A DNA stretch of 60,224 bases from Saprospiraceae bacterium (lineage in GTDB: Bacteria > Bacteroidota > Bacteroidia > Chitinophagales > Saprospiraceae), in NCBI GenBank assembly GCA_021738725.1, contig JAIPBE010000017.1, forward strand, positions 1 to 60,224, read 5' to 3'. Positions 10,630 to 19,685 of this stretch are shown piece by piece (position 1 is the stretch's first letter; each line of letters begins with the position of its first letter). A program made the position numbers and the translations under genes. The notes beneath the pieces were generated by a model that had not been told where the DNA came from, did no database searches, and saw only the letters and a program-made list of their open reading frames with translations.

Positions 10630-11598
10630 ATGATCATTGTTACTGGAGCCGCCGGCTTTATCGGAAGTTGTCTGGTCGCCCGGCTGAACGAGCTTGGGCA
10701 CAGACGCGATATTGTCGTCGTCGATGACTTTTACAAAAATTACAAGGATGCCAACCTGGATGATAAGGAGGTTCGGGAATGGATCCACAGGGATATTTTC
10801 CTCCACTGGTTTCAACAGGTTCCATCGATGATCGAGATGGTTGTGCACCTCGGTGCCCGTACGGATACAGCCGAGCAGGATGTGGCCATTTTTGACGAAC
10901 TGAACCTCAATTATTCCAAGCGCATCTGGGAGATCTGTACACACCATCAGATTCCCCTGGTATATGCCTCCAGTGCCGCCACATATGGTGATGGGGCCTT
11001 TGGGTATGATGACGATCATGATGTCGTTGCCAGCCTTCAACCGCTCAACCCGTATGGCGAAAGCAAACAGGATTTCGATTTGTGGGTACTGGAACAAGCA
11101 GATACCCCACCTTTTTGGGCAGGAGTGAAATTCTTTAATGTCTATGGACCGAATGAATATCACAAGGGCCGGATGGCATCCGTGATCTTCCACACCTACC
11201 ACCAGATCGAAAAAACGGGAAAGATGAAGCTGTTCCGTTCGCACCGGGCCGACGTCAAAGACGGCGAGCAGCGGCGGGATTTTATCTATGTCAAGGATGT
11301 AGTGGAGGTGTTACTTTTTCTGATGAATACACGACCGGAATCCGGCTTGTACAACCTGGGGACCGGTACGGCACGTACCTTCCTGGATCTGGCTACCCTG
11401 ACCTTTGCGGCCCTCGATCGTGAACCGTCGATCTCCTTTATCGACACCCCGGCCGATATCCGGGATACCTATCAGTATTTCACTGAGGCGAACATGGCGA
11501 AGTTGAGAGCGGCAGGATATGACCTGCCATTTACATCCCTCGAAGAGGGCGTCCAGAACTATGTTCGGAATTATCTGGTACCAGGTAAATACTGGTAG
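10630..11598 (+). CDS. hldD: ADP-L-glycero-D-manno-heptose 6-epimerase
   Basis: An NAD(P)-dependent short-chain epimerase converting ADP-D-glycero- to ADP-L-glycero-D-manno-heptose for the lipopolysaccharide inner core. The 322-aa protein starts with the Rossmann motif TGAAGFIGSCL. It has the catalytic YxxxK motif in NPYGESKQDFD (near residue 140) and the family-specific FFNVYGPNEYHKGRMASV block that separates HldD from other NDP-sugar epimerases. Length is normal (E. coli HldD is 310 aa). It is transcribed alone from its own promoter. No other heptose genes are in the window. Confidence 0.93.
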   Translation: MIIVTGAAGFIGSCLVARLNELGHRRDIVVVDDFYKNYKDANLDDKEVREWIHRDIFLHWFQQVPSMIEMVVHLGARTDTAEQDVAIFDELNLNYSKRIWEICTHHQIPLVYASSAATYGDGAFGYDDDHDVVASLQPLNPYGESKQDFDLWVLEQADTPPFWAGVKFFNVYGPNEYHKGRMASVIFHTYHQIEKTGKMKLFRSHRADVKDGEQRRDFIYVKDVVEVLLFLMNTRPESGLYNLGTGTARTFLDLATLTFAALDREPSISFIDTPADIRDTYQYFTEANMAKLRAAGYDLPFTSLEEGVQNYVRNYLVPGKYW

Positions 11599-11601
11599 CG
11601 C

Positions 11602-12033
11602 TTACAACCGGTGGAAGGTGTTCAGTCCTGCATAATAGATCAGGTACCATTCATTTCCCTCCTTGGCAAATCGTCGTTCGGTGATCAGGGGTCGTTCCTT
11701 GTGGATGAACCGCTCACGCACTACAAAGTCGCCGAACATAGACACCTCCCGGGTGAATTCGGAATCGTTGAGTAATTGCTGCTGGTGGATGACCCAATCC
11801 GATGCCTCCCAATGAAAACTGTTGTTGACGATAGTCAGGCTGTCTGCGTAATCGGGCAAGCCCTCCAGGGGGAAATGAATATGCTCTTTCTGATAGGTGC
11901 TATCTCGGTGGAACAACTCGTAAAAGACCTGAAAATCGACAGGAAGGATACCCTCTTCAGGGAGAGTCGATGTCGATTGCTGACAAGCGCCGATCAGGGC
12001 GAGGATGAAGAGGAGACCGAGGTTGCGTTTCAT
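11602..12033 (-). CDS. small lipoprotein of unknown function
   Basis: A 143-aa protein with a lipoprotein signal peptide. Hydrophobic residues 5-14 are followed by the lipobox LIGAC, with the modified cysteine at residue 17. The mature part is about 125 aa with the pattern of a small alpha+beta domain (DFQVFYELFHRDSTYQKEHIHFPLEG, later RRFAKEGNEWYLIYYAG). It resembles the Bacteroidota DUF4348 group in layout, but I cannot confirm that. It ends 3 bases after hldD in convergent orientation. It lies downstream of the phosphopantetheinyl transferase gene on the same strand, with a 45-base gap. Function is not recognised. Confidence 0.75.
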   Translation of the reverse strand: MKRNLGLLFILALIGACQQSTSTLPEEGILPVDFQVFYELFHRDSTYQKEHIHFPLEGLPDYADSLTIVNNSFHWEASDWVIHQQQLLNDSEFTREVSMFGDFVVRERFIHKERPLITERRFAKEGNEWYLIYYAGLNTFHRL

Positions 12034-12078
12034 CGCGTAAAAATAGCGGATTTGTGGTGGACTTTCCGATCCTCTGGA

Positions 12079-12756
12079 TCAGCCAGCCTTCTCGACGACG
12101 TACACGAGCATGGTTTCTGTTGTCGGGAGATAATAGAGATCAAAGATCCGGATCAATCCGGAGGGTAGACTGATGAACGCCTCCGTTTGCCCGCCATACG
12201 GATCATACTGAAATGCTTCACAATGCAGATTGGTCAGAAAGTTGAGTTGACGACGCCCATGCGCTTTGTACAGTGATTCCTTGGCGCCCCACAGCACGTG
12301 TTCAAACGCATCCCGGTCCGGTCCTTCGATCCAGGCTTGTTCCTCTTCATTGACAAATTTATGCGCCACCCGATGCATGCGATGATCCCAGCATTGTATG
12401 TCAATGCCGGTGGCAACAGGAGAGAGGATGGCCGCAGCATATCCTCGGGTATGGCTGAGTGACAGATGATAGTCTGTGCCGGGATGAAAGGGCCTGCCGA
12501 ACACATCCTTTGTACCGGCCACACGTCTGGCAGATCCAGTAAATAGATGGATGAGATACCGTGTTGCCATCCAATCCAACCGGCTTCTTTCTGCAAGTTG
12601 GGTTACCTCTTGTATTTCGTCGGAGGTCAATTGCAATCGCTCGGAAAACCATTCGTGGCTTTCTTCAATGGACCAGACCCCGAGCAGGGCGGTATGTGGC
12701 AGTTGACGGGCAAAACGAAGTGGCATAACAGGTTGAAGAAAGGAAGAATTCCGCAC
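12079..12756 (-). CDS. 4'-phosphopantetheinyl transferase superfamily protein
   Basis: Transfers the phosphopantetheine arm of coenzyme A to a serine of carrier proteins. The 225-aa length fits the Sfp/AcpT-like two-lobed type. Visible motifs are YHLSLSHTRGYAAAI (residues 96-110), the metal-binding GIDIQ (Asp119) and WGAKESLYKAHG (Trp156, Lys159, Glu160, Lys164), the classical WxxKExxxK signature. The true start could be the internal Met11 (12726). No polyketide, peptide or fatty-acid synthase gene is nearby, so the carrier protein it serves is not shown. The lipoprotein gene follows on the same strand. Confidence 0.88.
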   Translation of the reverse strand: MRNSSFLQPVMPLRFARQLPHTALLGVWSIEESHEWFSERLQLTSDEIQEVTQLAERSRLDWMATRYLIHLFTGSARRVAGTKDVFGRPFHPGTDYHLSLSHTRGYAAAILSPVATGIDIQCWDHRMHRVAHKFVNEEEQAWIEGPDRDAFEHVLWGAKESLYKAHGRRQLNFLTNLHCEAFQYDPYGGQTEAFISLPSGLIRIFDLYYLPTTETMLVYVVEKAG

Positions 12757-12847
12757 ATCACGAAATCAGAAGAACGGGAACGGAGCAGCTGCTATTGATT
12801 TCATCCATCGGTCAACCAAGGACCTTCTTTTAGAGTTTAACCCCTGT

Positions 12848-13765
12848 ATGTCCGTACACATTCCCCGATATCGACTGCAGCAACAGCTCACCGGCCATGA
12901 AGGAGCACTTTATGCCTTGTCGCCCGGAATGGACGACCGATCGGTCCTCTCCTCTGGAAGCGATGGCTGGATTGCTTCCTGGGACCTGACCGATCCGGAT
13001 CCGGGCCGACTGATCGCCCGAGCCGATCAACATGTCTATGCACTATATGCTTGGCCATCTGAGCAGATCGTACTGGCCGGCGATATGAATGGGGGCGTTC
13101 ATTGGCTCGATCTTCAGAACCCGGAGGCAAGTCGACATGTCCTTCATCACAAGAAAGGCACCTATGCCTTTGCATCTGCGGGTGGGATGCTCTTCAGTGG
13201 AGGGGGTGATGGCCTGCTCACACGGTGGCTGCCCGGCGAGCGGCGGACCGATGAAAGCCTGCAGATCAGCCAGGCAGCTGTGCGTTGTCTGGCCATTCAT
13301 CCATCGGGCGACTGGCTTGCAGCCGGTTGCAGCGATGGTTCGATCTGTTATATCGATCCCTTGCGGATGACCATCTCCCATCGCATACTGAATGCCCACT
13401 TGCCTTCCGTTTTTTCACTGGAATTCAACAAGACGGGCGACCAGTTGTGGAGCGGTGGCCGGGATGCCTGGTTGCGTCGATGGGACGTCAATGGAAACGC
13501 AATACGCGCGCAGGAGGAGGCCGCACATATGTATACCATCAATGCCCTGGCCCTTTCCCCGGATGGAACGGTCATCGCTACGGCTAGCCGGGACAAACGA
13601 ATCCGATTGTGGAATGCAAGTTCGGGCGAACTGGTCCAATCTCTGGATACAGTCCGGGATCAGGGGCATCGGCATTCGGTCAATGCCCTTTATTGGTCAC
13701 CTTTCAATAATCTCTTGATCTCTGCTTCGGACGATCGAACCATTTGCCTCTGGGTATCGGAATGA
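12848..13765 (+). CDS. WD40 repeat beta-propeller protein
   Basis: A 305-aa protein without signal peptide, made almost entirely of WD40 blades. Examples are LTGHEGALYALSPG, LSSGSDGWIASWDL, IHPSGDWLAAGCSDGSICYID, WSGGRDAWLRRWDV, IATASRDKRIRLWNASSGE and LISASDDRTICLWV. Seven blades can be laid out, enough for one closed propeller. The protein is probably cytoplasmic and acts as a protein-binding platform. The partner is unknown. It is divergent from the phosphopantetheinyl transferase gene, with a 91-base gap. Family is certain, role is not. Confidence 0.9.
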   Translation: MSVHIPRYRLQQQLTGHEGALYALSPGMDDRSVLSSGSDGWIASWDLTDPDPGRLIARADQHVYALYAWPSEQIVLAGDMNGGVHWLDLQNPEASRHVLHHKKGTYAFASAGGMLFSGGGDGLLTRWLPGERRTDESLQISQAAVRCLAIHPSGDWLAAGCSDGSICYIDPLRMTISHRILNAHLPSVFSLEFNKTGDQLWSGGRDAWLRRWDVNGNAIRAQEEAAHMYTINALALSPDGTVIATASRDKRIRLWNASSGELVQSLDTVRDQGHRHSVNALYWSPFNNLLISASDDRTICLWVSE

Positions 13766-13958
13766 TCATGATTCGGCGGTCGTACACAGATGTGCCAGCA
13801 ATTGTTCCACCCGGACCAGTGCAACCAGACATATCAGTCAGACGGTCAGGCCATTTCCTGAAAGTTGGCGGTCTGTTGTGACAACACTGTATTTCAGGTC
13901 TCCTGGTCCTGGTCGGTGTACTGAACCAATGCTTGTTTCATCGCTTGTTCATGGGCAT

Positions 13959-13988
13959 AAAAAAGCCCGGTTTCGCAGGAAGCCGGGC
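13959..13988 (-). terminator. intrinsic terminator (minus strand)
   Basis: GC-rich hairpin, arms 13965-13973 and 13981-13988, followed on the minus strand by six T residues. It has no matching coding gene upstream. Confidence 0.6.
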
Positions 13989-14075
13989 AAAATGTCTGAT
14001 GCGTTGATGATCTTCTTATCGCATATTCGACCTCCGGACTTCCCCCTGGAGCCAATAGGTATAACAAACGCTATA
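13965..14075 (-). ncRNA. possible small RNA ending in an intrinsic terminator
   Basis: On the minus strand a stem GCCCGG/CCGGGC (13965-13988) is followed by a run of T (13959-13964), a good Rho-independent terminator. No minus-strand gene ends there. Upstream on the same strand lies a near-consensus -7 box (TA, three bases, TTTG, about 14064-14072) and a short inverted repeat (CTCC/GGAG, about 14031-14050). The layout suggests a transcript of roughly 90-110 bases. I do not recognise the family. It could instead be a remnant terminator. Confidence 0.3.
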
Positions 14076-14259
14076 TGGATAATAGATCATCATTGCAGGG
14101 TCAATTTAGGATTTAATCATTTTAAATGCCAGTGACCCACTGCGATTTGTGAAAAATAATTGAGAAACCGTGTCAGGAAACGGCAGGTATTGCCACTCGA
14201 CCTTCCTGTGCCTTTACCAAAAATGTTGCACGCAAAGGCCCAGACGCTACGGTCTGGAT

Positions 14260-14291
14260 CCGGACATCCCGCAATAAGCGGGATCGTCCGG
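14260..14291. repeat. palindromic element (REP-like)
   Basis: CCGGACATCCCGC pairs with GCGGGAT-C-GTCCGG around AATAA, giving a 13-bp stem with one bulged base. No T-run follows. It looks like a dispersed intergenic palindrome rather than a terminator. Confidence 0.55.
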
Positions 14292-14431
14292 GCGCAGTGT
14301 CGCAAGGGGAAGATCTCCAATCCTTGATAGCATTTTTTGAAGGTCGGGCATTTAACTACATGACAACCAGGTAAAAGCTCGCAGAGGAATCCTGGATTGC
14401 GCTTTGTTTGTCATCTCTCTGTAACGGGCAG

Positions 14432-14972
14432 CCCCCACAAAACGAATACTTGTCCGCCGTGGCGGAAACCCATAAACGAACAAATGTTACGTCCTCTCTG
14501 TGATACTCTGTGCGCCTCTGTGGTGAAGATGAGACGGAGGGACGAAGTAAAACAGAGACGAAGAGACCCAGTGAATTTGATATCTACAGGATCTCCTAGC
14601 GCCCTGACGATCCGCCAGCCGGTCCCGAGTACTCTGGGTTCGGGCCTTGGCGAGAGATGGTTCACACAAAAGTGTCCCCCACAAAACGAATACTTGTCCG
14701 CCGTGGCGGAAACCCATAAACGAATAAATGTTACGTCCTCTCTGTGATACTCTGTGCGCCTCTGTGGTGAAGATGAGACGGAGGGACGAAGTAAAACAGA
14801 GACGAAGAGACCCAGTGAACTTGATATCTACAGGATCTCCTAGCGCCCTGACGATCCGCCAGCCGGTCCCGAGTACTCTGGGTTCGGGCCTTGGCGAGAG
14901 ATGGTTCACACAAAAGTGTCCCCCACAAAACGAATACTTGTCCGCCGTCGCGGAAACCCATAAATGAATAAA
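14432..14972. repeat. 244-bp tandem repeat, two full copies plus a 53-bp start of a third
   Basis: Copies start at 14432, 14676 and 14920, exactly 244 bases apart, each with CCCCCACAAAACGAATACTT. Copies 1 and 2 are nearly identical, with isolated single-base differences such as AACAAATG versus AATAAATG. Each contains the TCCGCCGTGGCGGA palindrome and the words TCTGTGATACTCTGTGCGCC and TCTGTGGTGAAG, and ends near GGTTCACACAAAAGTGT. The third copy stops after about 53 bases. Confidence 0.9.
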
Positions 14973-15104
14973 CGATATTTCTGCTTTGTGAAACGCTGTG
15001 CCCTCAGTAGTGAAAGAATGACTTTGAAAAGATAAGAATCTGTGATCTATACAGTCAATTTGAAAAACAGTTAACCGAACTCCCCGGTATTGCCCCTCGA
15101 AAAG

Positions 15105-15112
15105 TACCTTTA
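15105..15112 (+). promoter_or_regulatory. -7-like promoter box of dcd
   Basis: TACCTTTA differs by one base from TAnnTTTG and lies 20 bases before the dcd start codon. Confidence 0.35.
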
Positions 15113-15132
15113 CGCCCCAATTCAATCCGCGT

Positions 15133-15669
15133 ATGATCCTTTCCGATATAAAGATTCTCCAAGCCATCGATGCCGGTGAGATCGTCATCGAACCGTATGA
15201 CCGTGAACACCTGGGTACCAACAGTTATGATGTTCATCTGGGACGTTGGCTGGCCGTGTACAAGGATGCTGTCCTCGATGCCCGCAAACACAATGAGATC
15301 GAATACATAGAGATCCCGGAGGAAGGATATGTTCTCCGCCCCGGTATGTTGTATCTCGGCGTGACCGAGGAATACACGGAGTCCCATGCAGCCGTCCCAT
15401 TCCTGGAGGGGAAATCCAGTGTCGGCCGACTGGGTATCGATATCCATGCCACTGCCGGAAAGGGAGATGTCGGGTTTTGCAATACCTGGACATTGGAGAT
15501 CTCCTGCACCTTGCCCGTGCGGGTATATGCAGGTATGCCTATTGGGCAGTTGATCTACTTTGCAGTAGATGGGGCGATCGAAAATATGTACAATAAGAAG
15601 CCTTCTGCCAAGTATAATACACGTACGGACAAACCGGTAGAATCCATGATGTGGAAGAATTCCTTCTAA
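15133..15669 (+). CDS. dcd: dCTP deaminase
   Basis: Deaminates dCTP to dUTP, the main source of dUMP for thymidylate synthesis in many bacteria. The 178-aa protein shows LGTNSYDVHLG near residue 35, the substrate loop FLEGKSSVGRLGIDIHATAG (residues ~94-113) and the catalytic-glutamate block NTWTLEISC. All belong to the dUTPase/Dcd trimer family. Length is normal (Dcd 170-195 aa). The ATG at 15133 starts the conserved MILSDIKILQAI. It is followed by a SPOR-domain gene after 64 bases at most. Confidence 0.93.
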   Translation: MILSDIKILQAIDAGEIVIEPYDREHLGTNSYDVHLGRWLAVYKDAVLDARKHNEIEYIEIPEEGYVLRPGMLYLGVTEEYTESHAAVPFLEGKSSVGRLGIDIHATAGKGDVGFCNTWTLEISCTLPVRVYAGMPIGQLIYFAVDGAIENMYNKKPSAKYNTRTDKPVESMMWKNSF

Positions 15670-15733
15670 TTGTGGAACGTTTATATCAGTGGCCGTCGTT
15701 TCGCCGTTATCTCCTTTTCTGAATCCCCATCCC

Positions 15734-16216
15734 ATGACCTCTCGGTATCGCACCGTCTTCATTCTCATCGCCGTAATTGTCGGATTTTTTGCCACCTCCC
15801 ATATATTTTATAATGGGATGGAGCAGATCCAGCAGTGGAATGACGAAGCCCATCAATTCTCCGAAGCAGAAGCATTGGCTTTGGAGCCCCAGTTTTCATT
15901 TACAGACTCTACCAGCGCCCTGTTCAAAACCCTCTTCAGCAACGACCCGGGCGCGCCATCTGTTGATGGGCCCTATCTGGTGCTGGCCGGTAGTTTTGCC
16001 ACAAAATCGAGGGCGAAGAAGCATTTATTACGGATCGAGAAACTTGGTTTCGATGAAGCGGAGATCCTTTATTTTAAGGGCAAGAAGGAGATCTATGCCA
16101 TCGGTGTAGGCGCGTATCGTGAATTATCCGCAGCCGAACAGCACGTCCGTTCATTGGCCGAACGTCATGGACTGGACGCGTATGTCCATAAGATCAGAAA
16201 GGTCTCCAGGACGTAA
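15734..16216 (+). CDS. membrane-anchored SPOR-domain protein
   Basis: A 160-aa protein from the ATG at 15734. A GTG at 15689 in frame would add 15 residues without hydrophobic or conserved content, so I prefer the ATG. After MTSRYR there is one transmembrane segment (TVFILIAVIVGFFATSHIFY). The C-terminal ~80 residues form a SPOR domain (YLVLAGSFATKSRAKKHLLRI, then GKKEIYAIGVGAYRELSAAEQHV), which binds denuded peptidoglycan glycan strands at division sites. The layout (anchor, short linker, SPOR) fits an inner-membrane protein acting in the periplasm. A link to division or wall remodelling is family-based inference. Confidence 0.85.
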   Translation: MTSRYRTVFILIAVIVGFFATSHIFYNGMEQIQQWNDEAHQFSEAEALALEPQFSFTDSTSALFKTLFSNDPGAPSVDGPYLVLAGSFATKSRAKKHLLRIEKLGFDEAEILYFKGKKEIYAIGVGAYRELSAAEQHVRSLAERHGLDAYVHKIRKVSRT

Positions 16217-16251
16217 TCAGTTTTTGACTCTGATAAAGCAGTCGGGAGAAC

Positions 16252-18741
16252 TCAATCCTGCATGATTATCTGCCTTCGCGCGATGGGTCGGCCATCCTCA
16301 TCCCGGATCATCAAAGCATACCACCCTGAAGGAAGCTGATCCAGATCGACCATGGCGCTCCAGGGGAAACTGACCACATTGCGCCCCATAATATCCATCA
16401 CCTGAATGCTCCATTTCCCGGTAGGAATGCCGGCATCCAGGTAGATCATGCCCTGACTTGGATTGGGGTAGATCTTGAGGGAGGCTTCCAGTGGATGCTC
16501 CACATCAGCCAGATCGGGCGTATTGGTCGGGGTCTGACTGCCGACCACTGGCCGGATCATCAATGCACCCTGGAGAGAGACGGGGAATGGAGCCCAGCTG
16601 CCCTGGGTATTCAGCCAGGCGTGTTGAGAGCCAGTCGGATTGTTCTTGTCATAACCGACGGGAATGGAATTGTCCACATTGCTCCCCTGTTGCCAGCCCA
16701 CGAAGAATGTACCCTTTGGCAGAGGAACGCCCACTGCATTCCCATCCTCATCATATAGTACATAGGTGGTGAAGGCCTGCAAAGAATCAGCAAATACGAG
16801 ATCCGGGTAAAATGGCTTCAGGAAGAAATCTTCATAAATCGGCACGCTGTTCAAGGTGTCAGACCAGATCCGCAAATTGAAATATTGCTCAGTTGCATCC
16901 ACATTGTATCGGGGGAAATGGAACTGGATCGCCCGCAAGGTGTCTGCTACCGTCGCTTCATATTGGACGGCAACCTGGGTTCCTGTTTTGGTGGCGACGA
17001 TCGCACTTTCAGCTGATCCGTCATCGTAGGCAAAATAGTTTGTCAGGTTGGTGGCATAATGGACCTCATTGTTGCGGAGGGCGACTGGTTCGCCGGCATT
17101 CTGCTCCTGATCCTGCTCGAACCGGTAAACGACGTCGAGATCGACACCCGGTCCTGTAGAAGGGAATCCCTGGAGGTCGGCAACCAGATTGGGTGCATTC
17201 AGTGTATTAACGAAGTTGTGGCGACCTGGCGAGAGGTCGCGTTGGTTGACCGGTGCGATCGGAGGCAGTTCCAGGAGGGTAATATTACTGACCAGGGTTT
17301 GGGCACTTAGTCGGTCTGTGATCTTCACCTCACTTGGATTGGCCGATTCGACGACTGTAAAATGATTGTACAGACCAATCTCCAATTGGGGCACAAGCCA
17401 TGAATTGGGGGCGTTGAGAAAGTGGTTCCAGGGCATAGCGGTATAAGTCTTCAACAACGGATTGGGCCTGGAGGTAAATGCGATGTCTTCATTTTCCTTG
17501 GTCAGATTTTTATCCATGCGGACATAATCGATATGCCACAGATCCAGGGCTCCCGTCAGGTCAGAGCGATTGCGAAACCTGAATTGGAAGCCGTTGTACA
17601 GGTACTCGGGTTGGCCGATGCCATAAGCCCGATAGACAAATGGTGCGAGGCTGTCGGAAGGCACAAAAGCCAGATAGCCCTGAATCTGTTCGGCCACCTG
17701 CCAGATGCCGTTCACATCTTTGAATTCGACCACCAGTGAGTCCTTGGTTTCAGGACGAAATCCAAGGCCTTTGGGTTGGGCCCAGAAGCTGAAGAGGATA
17801 TTGTCATTTTCGGTGTAACCAGAAAAATCGAAATAGGCAGAGGTCAGAACATCCCGATAGGTGGAGTCGATCGGATAGGGCTTGCCGCGTTCGTCCACAC
17901 CATCCAGGGTAGCCACCCCGATGGAAGGCGGCTGATAGGCCATCCGATCATTGACAAATGCCTTGTTGTCCAGCCATTTGGTCGGATCAGGATAGGGACC
18001 GGGGTAAGAGAAGTCATCAAAAAAGGGCAGCCCGATCGTGTCGGTGACGATCTGGATGGGATGGATAAAAAGATCATTCACGCATTCCGAATATCGGGCC
18101 TGATAGATCACGTGGTCCAGACCTGCAAAACGGGTGGACTCGTACCGAAAGCAATTGTTGAGGGTGATCACCGTCCCGGTTTGTCGATCGACATTTCCGA
18201 CAAGTGAATACACGGGTGTGCCGAAGTTGGCGTCCGGTGTCAGGCAGATCTCTTTTTCGTCTTCTATATCCATCACGGTCAATGCAGCTGTATCTTTCAG
18301 CAAGGGTCGATGGATGGTCACGGTAAAGGTGGTGGTCGAACAATTGCCGGCGCTGTCGCATACTTCCAGACAAACATCTTCCGATTCAAGGATGATCCCG
18401 GCATTGGCATGGTATCGGATGCATGCTGAATCCTGGATCACAGTGCCAAATAAAAGAGTGCCACAATCCACGATCGAGACTGTTGCATTGGCTCCTATGC
18501 CGGTCGTATCCACACAGAGGGACGTGGTATCGCCTGATGCGACGCAGATTTTCGTTCCACCAGTCCCTCTTTGCTGCGCATGTGCGGGTGCAGGTATCGG
18601 TGTGTTGAGTCGTTCATATGCGCGTACGACCTCCGGATTGCCGGTAAGCGGGATCTCTTCGATCTGAGCGAAGCCTGTGCTCAGCGAAAACAGACAGAAG
18701 AGGAGAAGTATAGAACGGGTATAAAGTACCGGTAGGGACAT
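16252..18741 (-). CDS. large secreted protein with type A T9SS sorting domain
   Basis: An 829-aa exported protein. I place the start at the ATG ending at 18741, which begins MSLPVLYTRSILLLFCLF and gives a clean signal peptide cleaved after GFAQ. An upstream ATG (18795) would add 18 poorly hydrophobic residues and overlap the PASTA gene by four bases. Residues ~60-150 form a beta-rich module with paired cysteines (VCLEVCDSAGNCSTTTFTVTI). The long middle resembles a lectin/jelly-roll-like surface module (FFDDFSYPGPYPDPTKWLDN). The last ~75 residues are a type A sorting domain (IYPNPSQGMIYLDA, later LDQLPSGWYALMI). Function is not recognised. It lies downstream of PASTA and ligase genes on the same strand. 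Confidence 0.88.
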   Translation of the reverse strand: MSLPVLYTRSILLLFCLFSLSTGFAQIEEIPLTGNPEVVRAYERLNTPIPAPAHAQQRGTGGTKICVASGDTTSLCVDTTGIGANATVSIVDCGTLLFGTVIQDSACIRYHANAGIILESEDVCLEVCDSAGNCSTTTFTVTIHRPLLKDTAALTVMDIEDEKEICLTPDANFGTPVYSLVGNVDRQTGTVITLNNCFRYESTRFAGLDHVIYQARYSECVNDLFIHPIQIVTDTIGLPFFDDFSYPGPYPDPTKWLDNKAFVNDRMAYQPPSIGVATLDGVDERGKPYPIDSTYRDVLTSAYFDFSGYTENDNILFSFWAQPKGLGFRPETKDSLVVEFKDVNGIWQVAEQIQGYLAFVPSDSLAPFVYRAYGIGQPEYLYNGFQFRFRNRSDLTGALDLWHIDYVRMDKNLTKENEDIAFTSRPNPLLKTYTAMPWNHFLNAPNSWLVPQLEIGLYNHFTVVESANPSEVKITDRLSAQTLVSNITLLELPPIAPVNQRDLSPGRHNFVNTLNAPNLVADLQGFPSTGPGVDLDVVYRFEQDQEQNAGEPVALRNNEVHYATNLTNYFAYDDGSAESAIVATKTGTQVAVQYEATVADTLRAIQFHFPRYNVDATEQYFNLRIWSDTLNSVPIYEDFFLKPFYPDLVFADSLQAFTTYVLYDEDGNAVGVPLPKGTFFVGWQQGSNVDNSIPVGYDKNNPTGSQHAWLNTQGSWAPFPVSLQGALMIRPVVGSQTPTNTPDLADVEHPLEASLKIYPNPSQGMIYLDAGIPTGKWSIQVMDIMGRNVVSFPWSAMVDLDQLPSGWYALMIRDEDGRPIARRQIIMQD

Positions 18742-18791
18742 AGGAGAATATTTCACAGATTGGAACGTAAACCAGTTGGAGATGTTGCTTT

Positions 18792-19685
18792 TCAATCTTC
18801 ATCCATTCCGCCGCCCGGGATGGATTCAGGGCATCTGGCCGGTTTGGCCTGAGTCAGCCAGACAGAGATGGTATCGCCTTTGGTCAGGATCTTTCCGGGC
18901 ACATAAGCCGGATCCTGCCGGATAACGAAGGCCGAATAGCGGTTGGTGACTGTCTCATCCAGGTGCATCTCTCCCAGGACAAGGCGGTTAGCATTCAACA
19001 GAAAATCGGCTTCTGGCAAGGGTTGGCAGGTGAGATCGGGCATCTGAACGGATTCGCTCACATCTTTAGAGATCACTACCTGGATCGTCGATCCCTTGCT
19101 GACCATAATGTTTTTCGGGGTTTTTCGTCGGGCGTTGATCAGGGTGTCACCGTTGTAGATCACCTCCAGAATGACATTGGGGGGACCCTGATCGTAGCGT
19201 TCGCTCAGGATCTCACAGTTGATCTGATACTGTTGCTTAAGGAGCTTCCGGATCACGTTGATCTCCTTGCCATACATCATGGGGAGGCTGGCAAAGGGGA
19301 TCTCGTCGGCCTGTTGTTTGGTGATAGTCACATAGATCTTTCGTTCTTCCTTGACCTTCGATCCGGCTACGGGATTCTGGGCCAGGATGATCCCTCCCGG
19401 TTTGCCGACGATGAAGATGCTGTCTTCCACGATCAGTTGAAAACTGTGATCCTCGGCATCTTCAGCTGCTTCAGTATGCATGATGCCGACATAATTCTTG
19501 ATGGTCAGCTTCTGTCCGTGATGGGTATAGCAATTCAGCCACCAGGAGACAAAGAGGATCAAAAAGAGGGTGGCGCCGATCAGGGCGATCAGATTGTTGA
19601 TGAAGAGGGCTGAACTGATAAAATGCAAGAATGCATTCCACCAGGATTTCAGGCGGCTAGATAAGTTGGCTTGAGGTGCGCTCAT
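18792..19685 (-). CDS. PASTA-domain membrane protein
   Basis: A 297-aa protein from the ATG at 19685 (MSAPQANLSSRLKSWW). The next upstream ATG (19700) adds five residues. A transmembrane segment at about residues 31-52 (LIALIGATLFLILFVSWWL) is followed by three PASTA-like modules in the periplasm. Clear landmarks are VGKPGGIILAQNPVAGSKV, KGSTIQVVIS and VIRQDPAYVPGKILTKGDTI. There is no kinase domain. PASTA modules bind peptidoglycan stem peptides in other bacteria. The gene starts inside the end of the double D-Ala-D-Ala ligase gene (29-base overlap), so the two are co-transcribed and translationally coupled. A role in cell-wall sensing or synthesis is inferred. Confidence 0.88.
   Translation of the reverse strand: MSAPQANLSSRLKSWWNAFLHFISSALFINNLIALIGATLFLILFVSWWLNCYTHHGQKLTIKNYVGIMHTEAAEDAEDHSFQLIVEDSIFIVGKPGGIILAQNPVAGSKVKEERKIYVTITKQQADEIPFASLPMMYGKEINVIRKLLKQQYQINCEILSERYDQGPPNVILEVIYNGDTLINARRKTPKNIMVSKGSTIQVVISKDVSESVQMPDLTCQPLPEADFLLNANRLVLGEMHLDETVTNRYSAFVIRQDPAYVPGKILTKGDTISVWLTQAKPARCPESIPGGGMDED

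Larger units (their letters stand above)
13766..15132. other. 1.4-kb gene-free region rich in repeats
   Basis: No reading frame here has domain support. It contains a terminator-like hairpin and possible small RNA (13965-14075), a palindrome (14260-14291), a 244-bp tandem repeat (14432-14972) and the dcd promoter. The reading frames across the tandem repeat exist because the repeat lacks stop codons in some frames. Confidence 0.7.

Noticed and set aside
14397-15221. Overlapping open frames of 60-244 aa across the tandem repeat
   Set aside because: They exist on both strands only because the 244-bp unit lacks stops in those frames. No domain, no promoter, and the peptide repeats with the DNA repeat.
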